Shown here: positions 25,600-34,960 of the stretch, in pieces
Position numbering within the stretch: the stretch's first letter is position 1
How the letters are laid out: each line of letters begins with the position of its first letter
Source of the DNA: JBHIET01 sp046760785
GTDB lineage: Bacteria > Chloroflexota > Anaerolineae > B4-G1
DNA length: 64,000 nucleotides
Reading direction: 5' to 3'
NCBI GenBank assembly: GCA_046760785.1
Contig: JBHIET010000008.1
Coordinates: forward strand, 1-64,000
Notes under the pieces: generated by a model
What the model saw: the letters and a program-made list of their open reading frames with translations, nothing else
Told to the model about the DNA's origin: nothing
Databases searched by the model: none
Program-made: the position numbers and the translations under genes

Positions 25600-28488
25600 C
25601 TACAGCCCCTCCTTAGCAACCAGCTCGCGCCCCAGGTCGATTAGCTCCTGCACGGTAGTGATGAACCCCTGGGCGGCCTCAACGCTGGGCGGCGGGGCTT
25701 CCTCGTCCTCGGCGGGTGGGGCGGTGAGGGCGCGGGCGCGGTCCACGCGGGCGGCCAGGTCGGTGGGAACGCGGCCGGGGGCGACCAGTTCCGCCTCCAC
25801 CAGGCGCGGGGAGGGTAGTTTTTCGTCAGGCGCTTTGTCCTTAACCAGCGAGATATGCGCGCTCAGCGCCCACCCCAACGCCTGACGCACGGGGCGCATC
25901 ACCTCCTCCGGGAAGCCGCCCTCTAGCACGACGGACGCCAATTTGAGTCGCTTGTCGGCGGTATCGAAGCCTTTGTTGGCGCGGCGCAGTTTCTTTTCCA
26001 ACGCTTTCCGCGCGTCGTCGCGGGCTGGAGCAGGGATGGCCGGGGCCTGGTAGACGGTGGCCGGTTCGGCCGTCTGCTCCATCACCCCGCCGGTAAGGGC
26101 AGCGAGTGCCCGATAGCCCTCCTGCTCCATCAGTAAGAGACCTGGCGCGGGGAAGTCGCCGTAGTGTTCGTTCAGCAGCGCTTCGACCTTGGGGCGTAGC
26201 TTGGCCGGTTCGCGATCCACGACGACGATGATGTTCCCGTCTGCAGGAGCGGTGGGAAGTTGCGGAGCCTCCCTGACCAGAAGAACACGGCCCGGATAGC
26301 GACCCACCAGCAGGTCGGCGAAGCCCTGCAGCGTCGGCATAGGCGGGGGGACGGCTTCCGGCTCTGCCTCCGGCGGGACGGCGGTCGGTTCGAGCACCAA
26401 CTCCGGCCTGATCGCTTCCCGCGCACCCAACATCACCTCGAGCCGCTGCAAGACGCCCTGTCCCGCGTCCTTGAATGAGAGGTCGGTGACGTCGCTATCC
26501 TCGTTGAGCGCTGCGTCGAAGATGGCCCGCTTGGCGGCCAGGGTGTCGAGCATGCGCTCCTCAATGGTGCCTTTAGCGATCAGGTTGACGACGTTGACGG
26601 GACGCGGCTGGCCGTGACGATGCGCGCGGGCGATGCGCTGGCCGAGTACTGCCGGGTTCCACGGCAGGTCGAGGTTGACGACCATGCTGGCCGCTTGCAG
26701 GTTCAGTCCCACGCCGCCAGCATCGGTGGAGAGAAACACCTTGCATTGGGGGTCTTCAAAGAATTGCTCGATGAGCGCGCCGCGCTTCTTGGTGGGCACA
26801 GCGCCGCTCAGCTTGACCCAGCCCAGCTTGAGTTTTTCCAGCATCGGTTCGGTCAGGTCGAGCATGCGCGTCCACTGACTGAAGAGGATCGCTTTGTGGC
26901 CGTTGCTGGCGACCTCCTCGTCGAGAATCTCGCGCAGTTCACGCAGCTTGGGGGCGGTCTTCTCCCGATCTTGGGGTTTAATCTCCGGATCGTGGAGCGC
27001 CAGGGCGTTGCAGATCAGGCGCATCTTGACCAGGCATCCCAGGAGAATCTGGTGTTCCTCCGGTGAGAGGGGACGTCGGCGGGCCTGGGCCATCAACTTG
27101 GCGACCCGATGCTCGTACTCACCGTAGGCCTTCCACTGGGGATCGGTCATCTCGACGAAGAAGTTGCTGTCAATCCGCTCCGGCAGGTCGAGCAGCACCT
27201 CCTCGCGCACGCGGCGCAGGACGTAGGGCGCGATGCGGTGGCGTAGCTCATCCAGGTTCTTGTAGCCCAGCACTTTGTAGGAACCGGAGGGCCGCCGTTC
27301 GGTCTCGTAGTAACGTTGATTGAAACGCCACAACGGGCCGAGGATGGTGGGATCAATGAACTGGAAGATCGAGTAGAGTTCGTCCAGCCGGTTTTCCAGC
27401 GGGGTGCCGGTCAGGACGAAGGCATAAGGGCTGCGCAATCGCTTGACCTTATCGGCGGTTTTCGTGCGCCAGTTCTTGATTCTCTGGGCCTCGTCGAGGA
27501 TCACCAAGTCGAACTCGCGCTTGGTGATCTCTTCTTCGTCGAAGCGCACCAGTTCGTAGTTGATGATGTTGAAGAACTGGGGGTCTCGGTAAAGCTGACG
27601 ACGCTGAATCGGATTCCCCTCAATGACCTGGACAGACAATGACGTGAAGCGCTGGATCTCCCGTGCCCACTGGTGCTTGAGCGAGGCAGGGGTGACGACC
27701 AACACGTGTTGAATGTCGCGCAGTTGTTTGAGCAGGGTGGCGGCAGCGATGGCTTGGATGGTCTTGCCGAGGCCCATGTCGTCGGCCAGCAACGCACGCC
27801 GGCCGAAGGTCAGGTGGAGCACCCCCTCCTCCTGGTAGCCGTAGAGCGGCGTCGAGAGGACGCTGAGCGAGCGGTTGCCCTGTTCCACCTGGTCAAGGAA
27901 CCACTGCTTCTGCTGTTGAACCGCCTCGATGTCCTGTTGGTTCTTCAGGTAGTCGTGTACCGCCTGATCCACGTGAATTTGATCGCGGTCGCGTTTGGGC
28001 AACCGATTCAGTTCGCTGAGAAACGCGGGCAGGCTCTGAGTGACCTTGCCCTGTAAGACCCCCTCGGCGTCGAAGTAACGGGTCAGCAGTGTGTGCAGTC
28101 GCTTGCGCTCCGGGAAGGGCAGGGTGACGCGGACGGTAGTACGCTCGGCGTGGTGGACGTACATCTGGGCGATGGGCGGAGCCTGGGCGACGAATTCATC
28201 CCACTGGTCGGCGAACTCCTCCCCCAGGTTCGCCAGCACACCTTCGATGTGCTTGCACGTACCGATGGTGTTGGTGCGGTAATCGGGGCAGGTGCAGGTG
28301 TTGAGCCGCTCGGTGAGTGAGCGGACCTGAACGGTGTAGACTCGCTCGGACGTGGATGTGACTTCAAAGGTGCTATAGACCGGGTGTCGGCCCTGGTTGA
28401 CGATTTTGGCAAGTTCCTCTAAGCCGCGCCTGCGGCGGCGCTCGATCTGCTCTTGGAGCATATCGGTTTGTTGTTGGGTCTTGTTCAC
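25600..28488 (-). CDS. SWIM-domain SNF2-family helicase
   Basis: The 962-residue protein starts at a GTG preceded by CAGGAGGAACCAA; a longer frame to 28638 includes the promoter. It has a SWIM zinc finger (C65-x-C67 ... C78-x-H80), then the two SNF2 ATPase lobes with LADDMGLGKTIQAIA (Walker A), ILDEAQRIKN (Walker B) and the C-terminal lobe motif QRIARAHRHGQ. After about 700 it continues with a non-helicase extension containing IIVVVDREPAKLRPK and a basic helical region. It probably moves along or remodels DNA. It sits directly downstream of the type IIG-like enzyme gene on the same strand, which suggests a joint defence role (compare DISARM DrmD). Confidence 0.88.
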   Translation of the reverse strand: MNKTQQQTDMLQEQIERRRRRGLEELAKIVNQGRHPVYSTFEVTSTSERVYTVQVRSLTERLNTCTCPDYRTNTIGTCKHIEGVLANLGEEFADQWDEFVAQAPPIAQMYVHHAERTTVRVTLPFPERKRLHTLLTRYFDAEGVLQGKVTQSLPAFLSELNRLPKRDRDQIHVDQAVHDYLKNQQDIEAVQQQKQWFLDQVEQGNRSLSVLSTPLYGYQEEGVLHLTFGRRALLADDMGLGKTIQAIAAATLLKQLRDIQHVLVVTPASLKHQWAREIQRFTSLSVQVIEGNPIQRRQLYRDPQFFNIINYELVRFDEEEITKREFDLVILDEAQRIKNWRTKTADKVKRLRSPYAFVLTGTPLENRLDELYSIFQFIDPTILGPLWRFNQRYYETERRPSGSYKVLGYKNLDELRHRIAPYVLRRVREEVLLDLPERIDSNFFVEMTDPQWKAYGEYEHRVAKLMAQARRRPLSPEEHQILLGCLVKMRLICNALALHDPEIKPQDREKTAPKLRELREILDEEVASNGHKAILFSQWTRMLDLTEPMLEKLKLGWVKLSGAVPTKKRGALIEQFFEDPQCKVFLSTDAGGVGLNLQAASMVVNLDLPWNPAVLGQRIARAHRHGQPRPVNVVNLIAKGTIEERMLDTLAAKRAIFDAALNEDSDVTDLSFKDAGQGVLQRLEVMLGAREAIRPELVLEPTAVPPEAEPEAVPPPMPTLQGFADLLVGRYPGRVLLVREAPQLPTAPADGNIIVVVDREPAKLRPKVEALLNEHYGDFPAPGLLLMEQEGYRALAALTGGVMEQTAEPATVYQAPAIPAPARDDARKALEKKLRRANKGFDTADKRLKLASVVLEGGFPEEVMRPVRQALGWALSAHISLVKDKAPDEKLPSPRLVEAELVAPGRVPTDLAARVDRARALTAPPAEDEEAPPPSVEAAQGFITTVQELIDLGRELVAKEGL

Positions 28489-28549
28489 TTGGTTCCTCCT
28501 GAATATCACGAGGTCTGCTGGAATCCCTGTTCCGTAAATCAGTGCCGTA

Positions 28550-28578
28550 ATGATAGCACAGTATTTGCAAATCATCAA
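28550..28578 (-). promoter_or_regulatory. Promoter of the helicase gene
   Basis: On the minus strand TTGATG (28578-28573), 17-nt spacer, TATCAT (28555-28550), about 60 bases before the GTG start. The helicase can thus be expressed separately from the upstream methylase gene. Confidence 0.55.
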
Positions 28579-28683
28579 ACAGATGAGGACATGTTTCGTG
28601 CGTCCACGGGCGTGCGGGGAGCAGGGCTTCGTGGCCACACCTGGGGGGCCGATTCCCTCAAATCTGTATCTCTGAGTTTCGTT

Positions 28684-31600
28684 CTACACTTGTGAACGAC
28701 CCTCCACCACTGCAATCTCCTCCTCCGTCAACCCATACAACTGGTACACGATCTGGTCAATGAGCCGGTCGGTGGCCTCTATGCGGGCCAGCAGTGGGCG
28801 CAGCGTCTCCATCGAGGTCTCCCAGGCGGTGCGAATCCTGGCGGCGGGTTCGTTCTTGTAGGTGTCCACGTCCAGGGCCACGTTGGGCAGCTTGCGCTGG
28901 TTGCGCTTGAGGATGCGCTCCATCTCGGTCCAGTCGTGCTCGTAGTAGTTGCGCAGGTTGGTCTTGAGCGCCCAGTCGTCAATGGGCCGACCGGTGTAGC
29001 CGGCGAGCCAATCGAGGAAGGAGCGCACCTCGACTTGCTTGGCCTTGTGCATCTCGATCATGCGCTCGGCCAGGTGGGCCAGGATGTCGTGGACGACGTC
29101 GGATTGCTCAGGCTCCGCCGAGAGGCGGGCCTGTACCCAGCGCCCGAACTCTGAATCACGAAAAGCGCGAGAGTCCGCGAAAGGCACGAAACCTCCTTTC
29201 GCGTTTCGCGTGTTTCGCTCCATTTCGCGGGCTTCGTGGTCCAACCCCTCCTCCACCAGTCGCTCTCGCTCCTCCGGCGGGGTGGTGAATGCGATGCGGC
29301 GGATGGGCAGATTCCGAGTCTCGGCCAATACGATCTTTGGGAAATCATCTCTGAGTGCTATGGCGGAACCACGGATGTGATAATGTGATAGAATTCGCGA
29401 GTTCACGATGGCTAAAAGGTAGCCTAATGAGTAGCTGCCATCTTTGACGAGAAGGCTTTGATGGGACTTATTTGTTACAAAATCCTCGTTAACCATCACT
29501 GCTTGTAGTCGAAACTGTCTACTGATCAGTTCGCGGAGAATGATACGCGGTCCTCGGAAGTACCTCGGCGGTTTGTATTCGGCTATTGATTCGTCATACC
29601 TCACGAATCTATTGCCAGAAATCTCGTAGTAGTATCGACGCAGTTCCCCATCCAGAGCCAACTTGTAGGTTTCCTCAAGTCTCTGTTCTTCCAGGTGGAA
29701 GGGAGTGATGCCCCGTTGAACATCTGCTATTTCCCCCAGCGGCATCGAGCAGGCAACAGTTTTCTGAGCGACCTTCAGATCCTCCTTACCGAGGAAAGAC
29801 AGAAAGGCTAGTTCACCGTTTGGATCAAGGTCGCCCGAGAACCAGCTTGCATAATCTACTCTGTATGATCTCGAATCATCGTCATTGATTTGGCTCAGAT
29901 ACTCGCGGCGATTAAATGTCAGAATCTTTACGGTCCCGCTGATAATCTCAGGAGCGTCGTCCAAGGCATTTTTTCTTTCGACAACTGCAATTGTGGAATC
30001 AACGTAGGCGTCAGGAAATACATCGTATGGTAAGTTCACTATTCTGCTCAAAGCAGACTTTCTTAATACTAGCTCTCGGAAAGGAACATATGATTTTCCT
30101 GTCTGCCAACCACTGGGCACAATATAGCCTAAGCGCCCTTGCATTCTCAGAATAGCTATTCCTTGCTCAGTGAACGTTGCAAAGCTATCTAAGGTCGCCT
30201 GCGTTGAGTCAAATGACAATCGCAGGTAGTTATGTTCGGGTCTTGATAGGCTAGCCCCCCATGGCGGATTCCCCACCACCGCATCAAACCCCGCCGCGTC
30301 GCCCTTGTGCCGACCATACTCGTCGAAGAAGACCTCCGGGAACTCGATCTCCCAGTGGAAGAAGCGCTTCTCCTTCCAAATCTCGTGGGCACGCTCCAGC
30401 ACCGCCTCCGCCTGGGCTGCCTGCAACAGCACCGGCTTGCCCTGGACGTACTGCACGCAGGCGTTGTACAACTCCGGCGTCAGCTCCAGCCCAAAATAGC
30501 TCGCCGTCCACAGGTCAGCGATAGCGCGCCACTTGCGCCGCTCCTGTTCCACGGTCTCCTCAAACAGCCGCTCCTTCTCCTTCACGCTGATGAGATCGGC
30601 TGTCTCATACTCCTGAATCTGGCGCATGGCCCCGACCACGCGGTACATGTCCTGGGTAAAGGCGCTTTCGTCCCACATGGCAAGCTGCGAGACCTCCGAG
30701 GTTTCGGAAACCTCGGAGGTCTTTCGCGCCTTTCGCGCCTTTCGCCCCTTTCGCCCCTTTCGCGCCTTTCGTGTCCCCTTTCTCACCGGCAACGCCTGCA
30801 GATCGGCCACCCGCGCCCCGATGAGCGAGTTCCCGCAGCGCAGGTGGTGGTCCAGGAACGAGAGCGGCTTCCCTTTGGCGACCGTCGTCAGCCACAGGCT
30901 GAGCTTGGCCAGCTCTACCGCCAGCGGGTTCAAGTCCACCCCGTAGATGCAGCGCTCGACCACCCGCCGCCGCCAGTAGCTCAGTTCGCTTTCCTCGTCG
31001 CCGTCGGCCAGCGGTTCGGTCACCACCCCGGCCTCGACGATGCGCCGCGCCAGGTAGTCGGTGGCCTCTACCAGGAAATGCCCGCTCCCCATGGCCGGAT
31101 CGAGGGCGTTCAGAGCCAGGATGCGGTCGGCAAAGCTGTTCTGCAAGCGGGCCAATTCATCCTTGTATGCTTTTGTCCGCCGCGCCCTGCCTTTGTTCTT
31201 CTCCTTCAGTGCCGCGATCTCTTGCTCCACCGCCTCGGCCTGAGCGTCGGCCAGTGGCCCCAGCGTCTGCTCGACGATGTACTTGACGATGTAGTCAGGC
31301 GTGTAGTAGCTGCCCGTCGCCTTCCGCTCCCCCCGGTCGGTGACCAGGTACACCTGTCCTGCGGGGATGCGTTCCACCACCTTGTCCTTGCCCGCCTCCG
31401 CCGCGGGGATGATCTCCTCGGTCTTCTTTCTCCCCCTCCTGACGACGACCATCTCTTCAGCAGCATAGGCCATCCGGTACTCCAGCAATCCCTCGTAGAT
31501 ACTGCCCAGGTGGCGGATCTGCAAATCGCGGTAGTCTACGAAGCTCAATCCCAGGCCCAAGCCCAAGCCCAAACTCCGGCCTTGCCCCCGTCCGGCCTCG

Positions 31601-32805
31601 GCGCGGGCCAGCAGGTCAATCGCCTGAGCCAGGTATCGGTCGCCGATGGTGCGTTCCTCCAGGAAGGGATACCGGTGGGGATCGAACAGACGGCCATCGT
31701 AGGCCGGAACGCCCAACGTCTCCTGTCCGCTGTAGATGATGTCGAACAGGGTGCGCAGGTCATCCCAGATAGTGGCCTTCTTCGCCAGGTAGACCACCCC
31801 CTCATCCAGCTTGTGGGCGATGTCCTCCTTGAGCGCCTTCAGGCTGTACTGCCCGGCGTAGCTGGGGTTATCGTCCACAGGCAGCAATCCCCGGCTCTCG
31901 GCGTAGAGCAGGAACAGCAGGCGATACAGCAGGATGAGGCAGGCGTCGTGGATGTCGGTGAGATCGGTAGCAGGGTCGAGGGCCTGTTCGGGATCGTCAA
32001 CCGGGTAGTCGAGGAAGCCCTGGGCCAGGAGTCGCAACGCCTTGTAGACTCGCTCCTTTAACTCGTCGCCGACCTGTACGGCGTAGGCTGTGCTCTCGGC
32101 CAGCACCTCGTCCAGCCAACAATGCCCCTCGGCGTCAGGACGGAAGGCAGCGGCGCGGAAAAAGAGATAGAAGTAGCGGAAGGCAGCGACGTCCCCCTGC
32201 TCGATCAATTGAACCAGATCCACCTCGTAGAAGACGTCCAGGCGGAAGCTCGTGTCCTGGTGGTAGATCCGCCAGCGCCGCCCGTTGGAGACCACTCCCC
32301 AGGCACACCCTGTCCGTCGCAGGTAGTAGTCAATCTGGTAGCAGGGGTTGGCGTTGGTGAAGGCATCGGGTGCGCCATCCAATAAGCGCTTGTCGAGGGG
32401 GCGATCCCAGCGCTTGGCGTCGCCCACAGCCAGGACTGTCTCCCAGAAGGCGGGGGTCCCCCACGCGGGGGCAGCAGCCTGCTTGGCCGGCTCGTCGGAG
32501 AAGAAAGCATAATCAGGCGTGCCCAATGCACCGGTCAGAGGGGGCTGAACGTGATAGACGTGCCCCAGGACGCTGAGGGTCGGACGAATCCACTCCTGCT
32601 CCAGGGCGGCCTCGCTGTAGTGGGGTAGCGCGTCTTCCAACTGTGAGTACAACTCGACGATGGCGTCCAAGGCTTGCTTGGCCTCTGCTTCAGACTCACG
32701 CCATATAGCTTGGTCGGGCAGCACCTGGTTGAGGAAATGGTCAGAGAACAGGTAATGGTTGCGGTGGGTTTCCAAAGGAAGGGCAAGTTGGCGAGTCTTG
32801 GACAT
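28684..32805 (-). CDS. Type IIG-like restriction enzyme/adenine methyltransferase (Eco57I/PglX-like)
   Basis: The 1373-residue protein has an N-terminal PD-(D/E)xK-like nuclease (D98 in GTPDYAF, D129-A-K131 in VLAVGDAKRW), a helical connector, an N6-adenine methyltransferase with ALDPAMGSGHFLVEA (about 568) and NPPWG (about 845), and a C-terminal target-recognition region. It would methylate one strand of its site and cut unmodified DNA, or act as the methylase of a DISARM/BREX-type system. The gene contains three stretches of simple repeats that remain in frame, near 29176-29203, 30691-30785 and 31550-31573. It begins 13 bases after AAGGAA and is followed by the SNF2 helicase. Confidence 0.88.
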   Translation of the reverse strand: MSKTRQLALPLETHRNHYLFSDHFLNQVLPDQAIWRESEAEAKQALDAIVELYSQLEDALPHYSEAALEQEWIRPTLSVLGHVYHVQPPLTGALGTPDYAFFSDEPAKQAAAPAWGTPAFWETVLAVGDAKRWDRPLDKRLLDGAPDAFTNANPCYQIDYYLRRTGCAWGVVSNGRRWRIYHQDTSFRLDVFYEVDLVQLIEQGDVAAFRYFYLFFRAAAFRPDAEGHCWLDEVLAESTAYAVQVGDELKERVYKALRLLAQGFLDYPVDDPEQALDPATDLTDIHDACLILLYRLLFLLYAESRGLLPVDDNPSYAGQYSLKALKEDIAHKLDEGVVYLAKKATIWDDLRTLFDIIYSGQETLGVPAYDGRLFDPHRYPFLEERTIGDRYLAQAIDLLARAEAGRGQGRSLGLGLGLGLSFVDYRDLQIRHLGSIYEGLLEYRMAYAAEEMVVVRRGRKKTEEIIPAAEAGKDKVVERIPAGQVYLVTDRGERKATGSYYTPDYIVKYIVEQTLGPLADAQAEAVEQEIAALKEKNKGRARRTKAYKDELARLQNSFADRILALNALDPAMGSGHFLVEATDYLARRIVEAGVVTEPLADGDEESELSYWRRRVVERCIYGVDLNPLAVELAKLSLWLTTVAKGKPLSFLDHHLRCGNSLIGARVADLQALPVRKGTRKARKGRKGRKARKARKTSEVSETSEVSQLAMWDESAFTQDMYRVVGAMRQIQEYETADLISVKEKERLFEETVEQERRKWRAIADLWTASYFGLELTPELYNACVQYVQGKPVLLQAAQAEAVLERAHEIWKEKRFFHWEIEFPEVFFDEYGRHKGDAAGFDAVVGNPPWGASLSRPEHNYLRLSFDSTQATLDSFATFTEQGIAILRMQGRLGYIVPSGWQTGKSYVPFRELVLRKSALSRIVNLPYDVFPDAYVDSTIAVVERKNALDDAPEIISGTVKILTFNRREYLSQINDDDSRSYRVDYASWFSGDLDPNGELAFLSFLGKEDLKVAQKTVACSMPLGEIADVQRGITPFHLEEQRLEETYKLALDGELRRYYYEISGNRFVRYDESIAEYKPPRYFRGPRIILRELISRQFRLQAVMVNEDFVTNKSHQSLLVKDGSYSLGYLLAIVNSRILSHYHIRGSAIALRDDFPKIVLAETRNLPIRRIAFTTPPEERERLVEEGLDHEAREMERNTRNAKGGFVPFADSRAFRDSEFGRWVQARLSAEPEQSDVVHDILAHLAERMIEMHKAKQVEVRSFLDWLAGYTGRPIDDWALKTNLRNYYEHDWTEMERILKRNQRKLPNVALDVDTYKNEPAARIRTAWETSMETLRPLLARIEATDRLIDQIVYQLYGLTEEEIAVVEGRSQV
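30691..30721. repeat. 31-bp palindrome inside the methylase gene
   Basis: GACCTCCGAGGTTTC and GAAACCTCGGAGGTC flank a single central base, a perfect 15-bp inverted repeat. It is immediately followed (30722-30785) by 9-base TTTCGCGCC-like units. Together they encode a TSEVSETSEVSQ segment and an Arg/Lys-Gly-Ala tract near residues 672-705. Confidence 0.9.
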
Positions 32806-32859
32806 ACTATTCCTATTCCTTCAACGCGACCTTGCGCCACTTGGCAACGGGGAGGGTAA

Positions 32860-32978
32860 GTCGGATTGGCAATCCGACCCACATTCCCCTGAATTATTGA
32901 CTGGACATTGGCGTTTTTGGTTCGTAGTAACGGCTTTAGCCGTCCTGACGGCTCCAAAGCGGCTGAAGCCGCCACTAC
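32860..32978. repeat. Intergenic repeat cluster (two hairpins)
   Basis: GTCGGATTG-G-CAATCCGAC (32860-32878) is the same hairpin as in the MITE in rnhB (35953-35971). Then 32924-32978 begins GTAGTAACGGCTTTAGCCG and ends CGGCTGAAGCCGCCACTAC, a larger imperfect palindrome. The 32806-33111 gap holds no gene. Confidence 0.75.
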
Positions 32979-33111
32979 AAGCCCAACATCTTGGTTTTTG
33001 TGGTCTACAATCCCCAGATGTGGGCATTCCAAAAATTTGCCAGACTCCAGTTATTGAGCCAGTTATTGAGAACGTACTTCGTCGTCATCCGTTGATGTCC
33101 TGGCATCCGTG

Positions 33112-34011
33112 TTACGAAGCCGGCACGATCACCTGCAGCCGGCCTGGCAGGATCGTGTATTCGACACGAGTTGCAGACAATTCAAACAGTTCACCATCCG
33201 CCTGGATGGGTGTGGGCGGGTCGCACTCGATGGTCAGACGGGTCGTGCGGGCGTAGGTGACCTCTGGTCGCTCGACATGGCTGCCGTCGAACGTGGTCGG
33301 CAGCAACCGCAGCAACTTGAGCCGTCCCAGTTTGCCGGCGAACACGAAGTCGAGGTAGCCATCGTCCGGCTCGGCGCGGGGCGTCATCCAGAACGCCCCC
33401 CCGGTGCGGCGGGTGTTGCCCACGGAGACCAGCGCGATGGGCCCCTCGTACTCTCCATCGTCCCAGGTGAGCCGCATGTGCCAGGGCTTGTGACCGAGGA
33501 TCGCCTTGAGCGCGGCCAGGATGTAGCGTGGTACGCCTTTGATCCGCTTCATCGCCACCTGCGCGATGGTCACCATCGGTTCCAATCCGACCGCCGAGTT
33601 GTTGTCAAAGAAACGACCGTTGACGCACCCCACGTCAACGATGCGCGTGTGTCCCGTCAGGATGACGCGGCAGGCCGCTTCAACCCCCTTTTTCAGGCCG
33701 AGCATTTCGGCGAAATCGTCGGCTGAACCGAGCGGGATGATGCCCAGCGGGCCAGCCACCATGCTGCCTGTGGTCCGCATCAGGCCGTTGACCACTTCGC
33801 TGACGCTTCCGTCGCCGCCAGCGGAGACGATGGGGGAGAAGCCTGCCAGCGCTGCCTCCCGCGCCAATTCGATGCCGTGGTTTGGCCCCTCGGTGATCAC
33901 CAGTTCATAGTCCAGACCGATCCTCCGGCACGCGCACTCGATGTCGGGGATGGCAGCTTTGGCCTTCCAGCGGCCTGCGTATGGATTGACGATGATTTTG
34001 GCTGTGGTCAT
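33112..34011 (-). CDS. Diacylglycerol/sphingosine kinase-family lipid kinase
   Basis: The 299-residue protein has IIVNPYAG at its N-terminus, the nucleotide-binding GGDGS (65-69) with VSEVVNGLM, and LGIIPLGSADDFAEMLG, all characteristic of YegS/DgkB-type lipid kinases that phosphorylate diacylglycerol or related lipids at the membrane face. I place the start at the ATG giving MTTAKIIVNP; a longer frame to 34062 adds an unrelated leader. It is a single gene, divergent from the L25 gene. Confidence 0.85.
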   Translation of the reverse strand: MTTAKIIVNPYAGRWKAKAAIPDIECACRRIGLDYELVITEGPNHGIELAREAALAGFSPIVSAGGDGSVSEVVNGLMRTTGSMVAGPLGIIPLGSADDFAEMLGLKKGVEAACRVILTGHTRIVDVGCVNGRFFDNNSAVGLEPMVTIAQVAMKRIKGVPRYILAALKAILGHKPWHMRLTWDDGEYEGPIALVSVGNTRRTGGAFWMTPRAEPDDGYLDFVFAGKLGRLKLLRLLPTTFDGSHVERPEVTYARTTRLTIECDPPTPIQADGELFELSATRVEYTILPGRLQVIVPAS

Positions 34012-34094
34012 TTCTTCTGCCCTCCCAGCGTCTATGATAGCGAAGATTATCTTTCTGCGCAAGTGCTGGCTGGTCGAGAGTGTCCATCAGTGGC

Positions 34095-34123
34095 TTGACG
34101 AAAGCGGTGGTTTGCGCTACAAT
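34095..34123 (+). promoter_or_regulatory. Promoter of the L25 gene
   Basis: TTGACG (34095-34100), 17-nt spacer, TACAAT (34118-34123). Confidence 0.7.
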
Positions 34124-34215
34124 AGCGCGGCCTTGTGGGCGGGCTCAAGCCCTGCCCATTTGACTGAAACGGTAGTTCTACCGCCAGATAAGGGCGGATG
34201 TTGGGGAGGTGATGG

Positions 34216-34896
34216 ATGGCTCAACGGACAGAGCAAGTTGAGTTGATGGCCAAAAAGCGCACGGTGCTGGGCAAACAGGTAAAACAACTGCGCCGGCAGG
34301 GATGGGTACCATGTGTGATGTATGGGCATAATTTTGACCCGGTGTCTTTGCAGTTGGAAGCGCGGAGGCTGAGGCAGGTGCTCTCGGAGGTCGGTGGTAG
34401 CCAACTCGTCAGCATCAAGATCAAAGGAATTAAGCAGCCCGAGATGGCCCTCGTGCGTGACTTGCAGCGCGACCCCATCAAGGGTACACTGTTGCATGTG
34501 GACTTCTATCGCGTGATGATGACCGAGCGATTGACGGCTGAGGTGCCTCTGATGACTGTGGGGGAATCTCCGGTCGTGGAGCGGAATGAAGGAATCCTGC
34601 TGTACGGTATCTCCACTGTCGAGGTTGAATGCTTGCCTGGTGACCTGGTAGACGCGATCGAGGTGGACCTCTCGGACCTGGTGGAGGTTGATCAGGCGTT
34701 GCACGTGCGTGATCTAGCTGTCCCTGCTGGCATAGAGGTTCTCACCAGCCCAGACGAGATGATCGTGCATGTGGTTCCGGTGAAGGAGGAGGAAGAGGAA
34801 GAAATCGAGGAGATAGAGGTGCCCGGGGTCGAGGAGGTTGAGGTCATCGCGGAAGCCCGGGCAGAAGAGGCAACGGACAAAGATGAAGAGCGATGA
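34216..34896 (+). CDS. rplY: Ribosomal protein L25/general stress protein Ctc
   Basis: L25 binds 5S rRNA in the large subunit. The 226-residue CTC form has an N-terminal L25 beta-barrel (KRTVLGKQVKQLRRQGWVPCVMYG, then VRDLQRDPIKGTLLHVDFYRV) and the C-terminal TL5 domain (PSxxEVECLPGDLVDAIEVDLS) ending in a long acidic tail rich in Glu. AGGTGATGG precedes the ATG, and a second in-frame ATG at codon 11 (MAKKR) is an alternative start. It has its own promoter and a terminator right after. Confidence 0.9.
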   Translation: MAQRTEQVELMAKKRTVLGKQVKQLRRQGWVPCVMYGHNFDPVSLQLEARRLRQVLSEVGGSQLVSIKIKGIKQPEMALVRDLQRDPIKGTLLHVDFYRVMMTERLTAEVPLMTVGESPVVERNEGILLYGISTVEVECLPGDLVDAIEVDLSDLVEVDQALHVRDLAVPAGIEVLTSPDEMIVHVVPVKEEEEEEIEEIEVPGVEEVEVIAEARAEEATDKDEER

Positions 34897-34918
34897 TCAG
34901 CGAAGCAAGAGGCGAGTC

Positions 34919-34950
34919 GAAGGCAGTGCATTAGCCTGCCTTCTCTTTTT
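34919..34950 (+). terminator. Rho-independent terminator of rplY
   Basis: GAAGGCAG (34919-34926) and CTGCCTTC (34936-34943) form an 8-bp stem followed by TCTTTTT. Confidence 0.88.
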
Positions 34951-34960
34951 ATTCTTGGTT

